Source: Microbacterium hydrothermale (lineage in GTDB: Bacteria; Actinomycetota; Actinomycetes; Actinomycetales; Microbacteriaceae). From it: 64,000 nucleotides of DNA. Under the pieces are notes generated by a model that was not told where the DNA came from, did not search any database, and saw only the letters and a program-made list of their open reading frames with translations. Location of the stretch: assembly GCF_004854025.1 (NCBI RefSeq), contig NZ_STGM01000011.1:1-64000 (forward strand), in the 5' to 3' direction. Of this stretch, positions 59,642-64,000 are shown in pieces (the stretch's first letter is position 1; each line of letters starts with the position of its first letter). Position numbers and translations under genes: made by a program.

Positions 59642-61818
59642 CTATCCGATGACTCCTGGCTGTCACTTTCCTGCTCGCGTGGGCGCGCCGCCGGGGGAGT
59701 GACCTTTTCCAGCAGAACTTCCAACGAGAACGTCGCATGAACATCGACAGCACTTCCGAGATGACGCTCCTCGAGCAGCGGCATCAAGTTCTCCGTCCAA
59801 ATCGCATCAAGAGCCTGCCGACTCAGATCCTCGGTGCGCAGCAAATGACTGGGGCCGATGCGGTCCTCCCGGTCGCGAATGCGCGAATTGAGCTCGGCGT
59901 AGAGGGCAGAGATATCGACGGTCTGCGGGTGCGCAGCCGTCCACCGATCCAGGATGCCGGCCACCGGCGGAACGTCGGGATGGAGCTCGAAGAACGAGAA
60001 ACGCCGACGCATCGCCGAGTCCAGGAGCGCAATCGAACGATCAGCCGTGTTCATCGTGCCGATGATCACGACGTTCGGTGGCAGCGAGAATGTATCTCCG
60101 CCGTCCGTCCCCGACCCGGCGTAGAGCAAATCGATCGGTTCGTCCCGGTACTCGAGGAGGTAGTAAAGCTCGCCGAAGACCTTCGAAAGGTTCGCACGAT
60201 TGATCTCATCGATCATCAGGACGTGCGTCACATCGGGATCTCGCCGAGCTGCATCTGAGATGCGGCGCAAAGGCCCCTGGGTCAGTTCGAAGACGAGCTG
60301 ACCGTCCTTCTCGCGCGGGCGGTACCCCGCGAAGAAGTCTTCGTATGTGTATGAGGGATGGAACTGAATTCGTCGAGCCGCATCGGGTTTGGTGGTGAGT
60401 GCCTCCGTGATCGCCTTCGCGACGAAGGTCTTACCGGTTCCCGGCGGGCCATAGAGGATGATCTGGCCCCGCCGGTACAGGGCATCGATGACGCGAGCGA
60501 TCCAACCCTCGTCGAGCTTGAGGCGCTCGCTCAACGCTGCGGTGTCGATGTCGGCTGGGCGGAAGCCGCGTGGGTCGGTTTCGACCCGGTCCTCTTCATC
60601 GGTCGGTGCCACGACCACGTGATGCGGCTCGTCCACGAGTTGCGGCACATCCAGCCACTGCTCCCGCAGTGGCGTCCGATAGAAATCGATCGGCTTCTGC
60701 TTCTTCACCTGAAGAGCAATGGCGATGCGCTGAAGGTCCGCATCGGCGTCGGAGGAGAAGCTCCCCCCGATCTCGCCGATGAATGCTTCTCGGACGCGCC
60801 GACGGTGATCAGCTGAAACGATGGGGCCGAAGAAGCCAGGATGGACGAGATAGAGCAACGACCACCGCTGGGTCGGGAAACCGTCGCCGTCCAGCGCCAA
60901 GACGAAATCCCGCCAGCGGAGCGGATCTGCCAGCGTCGACTCTTGATCATCGGCGTCGAGCTCGACCCACGCTTTCGCCAGATTGATGATGATCGTGACC
61001 GCGTGATTGACATTGGTGAGCATGCCGGATCCGGGGTGAAATGACCCACCGCCGAACGCCTCATCGAAAAGCGTTGGGATCGACACCTTGTGCTGCATGA
61101 GCGCGAGAACCGCCTCGACTTTCGCCGTTTTCTTGGCGTGGCCGATGGCAGTTGAGATGGGGAGGATCTGTAGCGCCACCACCTCGGCCATCAGCAATTT
61201 GACATCATCGCTCTCGTCAGCGAGCTGTAGCGCGACGTTCTCGACGAAGTTCTTGCCCTCGACCTTTTCGCTCGTCGTCCACACCGTGTGCAGGCGCTGA
61301 ACCGTCTGCAACGACCACACCTCGCGGCCCGGACTGAAGACGGATTCGCCGGCCTGCAGCGACCTTTCTACCCACACGCGCGCAGCCTCGAGCAGCTTGC
61401 GCTGAGCATTGTCGGTCGACACCCACGTCGTCGGGAGGGCCGCGGCGACCGCCGACTGCAACTCAATGCGCCCTGCTGCGTATCGTCGCGTCGCCTCCGC
61501 GTGCAACTCGTCGCCCGCGAACTCACGAAGCGCCTGTCTGCCGGCGTCAGTGATCGCCCACTGCCCCGACCCATCGGGATGCTTGCGTAGCCACCCAGCA
61601 GCAGCGAGGTCCGCGCTGGACCAGCGCCAGTCGCTCTCCCCGCGGGGACGACCCTTGCGCACGAGCTCGGCCTCGTGATCAGAGAACGGGACTCGCTGCT
61701 GTGTTGCAGCCCACACCTCGTTGAGAGGCAGGAATTGCTCGCCTACGGTGTTCTCGTCGAGATATTCCAGCGATGCTCGGGCGCGAGCCGCTCGACGGAC
61801 GTTCTGATCTGCGGCCAC
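59638..61818 (-). CDS. mcrB: McrB, AAA+ GTPase subunit of a McrBC system
   Basis: 726 residues. An N-terminal winged helix resembling Mrr-N (about 20-100, LPLNEVWAATQQRVPF) is followed by a middle domain of unknown type. The motor domain carries Walker A GPPGTGKT (457-464), Walker B MIDEINRA (535-542), the McrB-family GTMNTADRS and the arginine pair in AMRRRFSFFEL. The N-terminal domains decide which modified bases are recognised; this arrangement differs from E. coli McrB. GTG start. First gene of the operon. Confidence 0.88.
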   Translation of the reverse strand: MAADQNVRRAARARASLEYLDENTVGEQFLPLNEVWAATQQRVPFSDHEAELVRKGRPRGESDWRWSSADLAAAGWLRKHPDGSGQWAITDAGRQALREFAGDELHAEATRRYAAGRIELQSAVAAALPTTWVSTDNAQRKLLEAARVWVERSLQAGESVFSPGREVWSLQTVQRLHTVWTTSEKVEGKNFVENVALQLADESDDVKLLMAEVVALQILPISTAIGHAKKTAKVEAVLALMQHKVSIPTLFDEAFGGGSFHPGSGMLTNVNHAVTIIINLAKAWVELDADDQESTLADPLRWRDFVLALDGDGFPTQRWSLLYLVHPGFFGPIVSADHRRRVREAFIGEIGGSFSSDADADLQRIAIALQVKKQKPIDFYRTPLREQWLDVPQLVDEPHHVVVAPTDEEDRVETDPRGFRPADIDTAALSERLKLDEGWIARVIDALYRRGQIILYGPPGTGKTFVAKAITEALTTKPDAARRIQFHPSYTYEDFFAGYRPREKDGQLVFELTQGPLRRISDAARRDPDVTHVLMIDEINRANLSKVFGELYYLLEYRDEPIDLLYAGSGTDGGDTFSLPPNVVIIGTMNTADRSIALLDSAMRRRFSFFELHPDVPPVAGILDRWTAAHPQTVDISALYAELNSRIRDREDRIGPSHLLRTEDLSRQALDAIWTENLMPLLEERHLGSAVDVHATFSLEVLLEKVTPPAARPREQESDSQESSDR

Positions 61819-61919
61819 GCTGCTCCTCTGCCTGAACGACGAACGGTCCCGTTCATCGTGGGCGGTATCCCCCGCCTCACCTTGTCACGTGAGTGCCGGA
61901 TCACGCGAGCACAGACCAA

Positions 61920-62110
61920 CCGGCGCAACTCGGCCAGCGCCCACTTCGCCATCGAACTCGCCCGGGCTGCCGTCACCGAAGTCGGTGCCAACCGCGTCGA
62001 CATCCACATGTTCTCGCTCACAGAACGAGGACGTCTGGTAGAGCAACGCTAAAGCCCGCGCCACCCACACGGTCCCCATCAGACGCCCCGCCCCGCACCG
62101 CCCAGTCTTC
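61920..62110 (+). pseudogene. Relic of an Old Yellow Enzyme gene
   Basis: The frame HFAIELARAAVTEVGANRV matches RFVIEVAQAVVAEVGADRV of the intact enzyme at 55221. After a one-base frame change the DNA goes on to match DVW (then TAG) and RATHTVPI against DVWEKDDAETRATYEALI. Stops and the shift make it non-functional, and no start or 5' part remains beyond a weak match from about 61870. It lies in the 553-bp gap 61819-62371, which otherwise holds no gene I can support. Confidence 0.65.
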
Positions 62111-62371
62111 CTCAGCGTGCCAAGAGGTCGGTGCTGATCAAATCGAAGAGCACGTGCGCCACGTCCCGCACCTCGTGATGCTCCGCTGAGCCTCAGGCGC
62201 GTGTGCATACTCGACGTCATCGTCGCCACCGGAATGCGGTCTGTGTCCGCCGAGACAAACAGACTTCGAACTGATGCCACTGATGCAGGCTCCTCGTGCG
62301 AGCACCAATCGGTGGCCCGGCTGACACACCCCCGCGCGCCTCCTAAAATTGCTGTAACGATTGGATCCACC

Positions 62372-64000
62372 TTGACCCTCGCCGAGACCTTCGCTCGCCC
62401 ACTTCTTGGCACGGCGGGCAGCGTGTCCGAGTCTGAACTTGAGCTCGCAGCCCAGTTCGACCGCCTACACCAGCTCCTCTATACGAAAGGCGGCGTCCGG
62501 CCTACGAACGCCGCGATCGAGGAGGTTGGAAAGCTGCTTTTCCTCCGCCTCGTCGCAGTGCGTGAAGGGGACCATGGCTCGACGAGTCTGGCCGCGCGCC
62601 TCTTCCAGGGCGGCATAGAAGGCGAGCCGCTGGTAGCCGCCGCTAAGAGGGCTTTCACCGACGCCCTAAGCCGCAGCGAGTTTCACGTTCGCGATGCGGA
62701 GGGAGGCGGCCACCCCCTATGGCCACTGGACGAGCCGTTTCGGTTGATGAACGCCGAGGTGCTACAGGAGGCCGTTTCCATCGTAGACGTCGTGGTAAGC
62801 GGTGACTCGCGAGTCGGGGACCCGATGGGAACCGCTTTCGACGCCTTCCTCAGCGGCCGATACGATCACGCGGGGGGTTTGGGCACCTTCCTGACGCCAA
62901 GCGGAGTCGCGCGAATGATGGCGGAGGTTGCGTTTTCGATTGCGGACCCCACGGACAAATGGGACGGTCATTCCCCGGTTGTTCTTGACCCCTTCTGTGG
63001 CACTGGACGCTTCCTCGTTGCGGCGTTCGACGTGGCGTCCGCCAGAACGCCCGACGACTCAGAAGCACTGAGACAACTGCTCGAGAACGGTCTTGTCGGC
63101 GCTGACCAATCAGCGACTGCTGTGGCGAAGACCGCACTCAACCTGATGCTTTACGGCGCTCAGCACCCACGCGCCTGGGCGGTACGCGACTCGATGACCG
63201 ACCCCCACCTTGACCGGGTAGAGGGATCATTCAGGCTGATCCTCACTAATCCCCCGTTCGGTGGAGGGAAATACACTGACTCGGAAGGCATCGTCCGCAC
63301 GCGTCGACTCCTGCCGGTTCGAGGCAACGCGATCGACCCTGCACTAGCCGGTTTGGCCCGCTGCCTAGATCTTTTGGCGGACGGGGGCGTTCTGGGAATC
63401 GTGCTGCCGGACGGGCTTTTATCTGGCTCTACATTTACGGACTTCCTGACGCGGCCCGATTTCTCCGTCGTCGCCTCGATCAGCCTTCCGACGCCAACGT
63501 TCGCTCTGAGCGGCACGGTGGCGAAAACCAGCGCGGTCTTCATTCAGAGATCAACGCGTCGCGCCCACACGGTGCTTGCTCGAGTGGATCACGTCGGATT
63601 CTTGAAGCAAGCGGGAAAGGCGGTCGCCGATCCCGCGGGTAGCGAATTGGAGGCTGTCTCTAAGTCAATCTGTGCCACATTCAGCCGCCCCCTTCTTGGG
63701 CCCGCGGTCCACACACTGCTGAGAGCACCACTCGTAGCGTCCGTGCCGAGCGATGGGCTGGCTAGCGTTGACCCGAGCCGGCTGGATCCCGCGGCCATTG
63801 AGGGTCGCGCGAGCCTACTTGCCGAGGGCGGAATGGAGCTCGGCGAAATTCTTCGCGCGGCCCCCAGATTGAGGAGACGAATCCGTGAACGTGAGCCCTT
63901 CGTCTCTATTCTTCATGTCGACCAACTTGGTACCGTGAGCTGGAACGAGACCTTGGACTACAACCCCACTACTCCGGGTCAGTGGGCGTCAGCCGGGGAC
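62372..64000 (+). CDS. N6-adenine DNA methyltransferase (HsdM-like), truncated by window end
   Basis: At least 543 residues, with no stop before the edge. The first 190 residues are a helical HsdM-type domain (QFDRLHQLLYTKGGVRP). Motif I, DPFCGTGRFLV, is at about 206 and motif IV, NPPF, at 293-296 (TNPPFGGGKYTD), marking a gamma-class adenine methyltransferase. From about 500, SILHVDQLGTVSWNETLDYN begins what looks like a target-recognition segment. The start is uncertain: TTG 62372, GTG 62312 and GTG 62423 are all in frame. The TAAAAT at 62344 could be a -10 box. It is divergent from McrBC. Confidence 0.8.
   Translation, partial: MTLAETFARPLLGTAGSVSESELELAAQFDRLHQLLYTKGGVRPTNAAIEEVGKLLFLRLVAVREGDHGSTSLAARLFQGGIEGEPLVAAAKRAFTDALSRSEFHVRDAEGGGHPLWPLDEPFRLMNAEVLQEAVSIVDVVVSGDSRVGDPMGTAFDAFLSGRYDHAGGLGTFLTPSGVARMMAEVAFSIADPTDKWDGHSPVVLDPFCGTGRFLVAAFDVASARTPDDSEALRQLLENGLVGADQSATAVAKTALNLMLYGAQHPRAWAVRDSMTDPHLDRVEGSFRLILTNPPFGGGKYTDSEGIVRTRRLLPVRGNAIDPALAGLARCLDLLADGGVLGIVLPDGLLSGSTFTDFLTRPDFSVVASISLPTPTFALSGTVAKTSAVFIQRSTRRAHTVLARVDHVGFLKQAGKAVADPAGSELEAVSKSICATFSRPLLGPAVHTLLRAPLVASVPSDGLASVDPSRLDPAAIEGRASLLAEGGMELGEILRAAPRLRRRIREREPFVSILHVDQLGTVSWNETLDYNPTTPGQWASAGD

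Overview
This is a high-GC, densely coded chromosomal stretch of an actinobacterium. GTG starts, 4-base ATGA/GTGA gene overlaps, actinobacterial versions of the branched-chain 2-oxoacid dehydrogenase, HupE and DUF916 proteins, and heavy use of GGATGCC/GCATCC in coding DNA suggest Microbacteriaceae, most likely Microbacterium or a close relative. That placement is inferred from gene content and style, not from a marker gene. I see no rRNA, tRNA, CRISPR array, integrase or transposase.

Layout. 0.08-2.7 kb holds a methionine importer operon (metQ-metN-metI, minus strand) whose metQ has an in-frame amber codon. 2.8-12.0 kb is a glycan locus: a sugar ABC importer (binding protein and two permeases), a GH78 rhamnosidase and a secreted GH39 enzyme with binding modules, all opposite a divergent LacI regulator with two matching operators. 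12.1-13.7 kb is an MFS pump and a small protein. 13.7-17.2 kb is a branched-chain 2-oxoacid dehydrogenase operon (E1 alpha, E1 beta, E2; no E3 here). 17.3-23.6 kb has a GH43 enzyme coupled to an aminotransferase, a holin-like membrane protein, a low-molecular-weight tyrosine phosphatase, purB and a zinc alcohol dehydrogenase. 23.6-25.2 kb has 48-bp tandem repeats and two small membrane proteins.

25.2-30.9 kb is the most unusual chromosomal locus: a DUF916 (WxL-interacting type) protein, a secreted phosphatase ending in a WxL-like domain, a HupE-like membrane protein, a BMP-like lipoprotein and a short LPXTG protein. This resembles the WxL/DUF916/LPXTG surface complexes of Firmicutes, rebuilt around a phosphoesterase. 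31.1-36.1 kb has an MMPL exporter with a divergent MarR regulator and a perfect palindromic operator, a Nudix hydrolase, one copy of a dispersed palindrome, and a short-chain dehydrogenase with a cysteine-rich N-terminal part. 36.1-37.3 kb is a HEPN-MNT toxin-antitoxin pair preceded by a 20-bp-period operator array. 37.3-45.3 kb has an acyltransferase and a second LacI-controlled sugar locus (binding protein, two permeases, GH31 alpha-xylosidase type) with three copies of a GAAGCGCTTC operator core. 45.5-51.6 kb carries an acyl-CoA synthetase, membrane proteins, a HEAT-repeat protein, a DUF697-type GTPase and PdxH, with the second copy of the dispersed palindrome.

From about 51.7 kb base composition and codon use change, and accessory genes alternate with core genes. 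A DUF4209 protein with an RNxxxH HEPN-like motif (52.0-54.0 kb) is followed by a LysM protein, a tiny membrane protein and an Old Yellow Enzyme. Then comes a defence cluster: an isolated ScoMcrA N-terminal head domain divergent from a possible nuclease, a DHFR-family protein, McrC-McrB, a decayed fragment of an Old Yellow Enzyme gene, and an N6-adenine DNA methyltransferase that runs off the right edge. The Old Yellow Enzyme gene and its relic on either side of this cluster suggest where foreign DNA was inserted.
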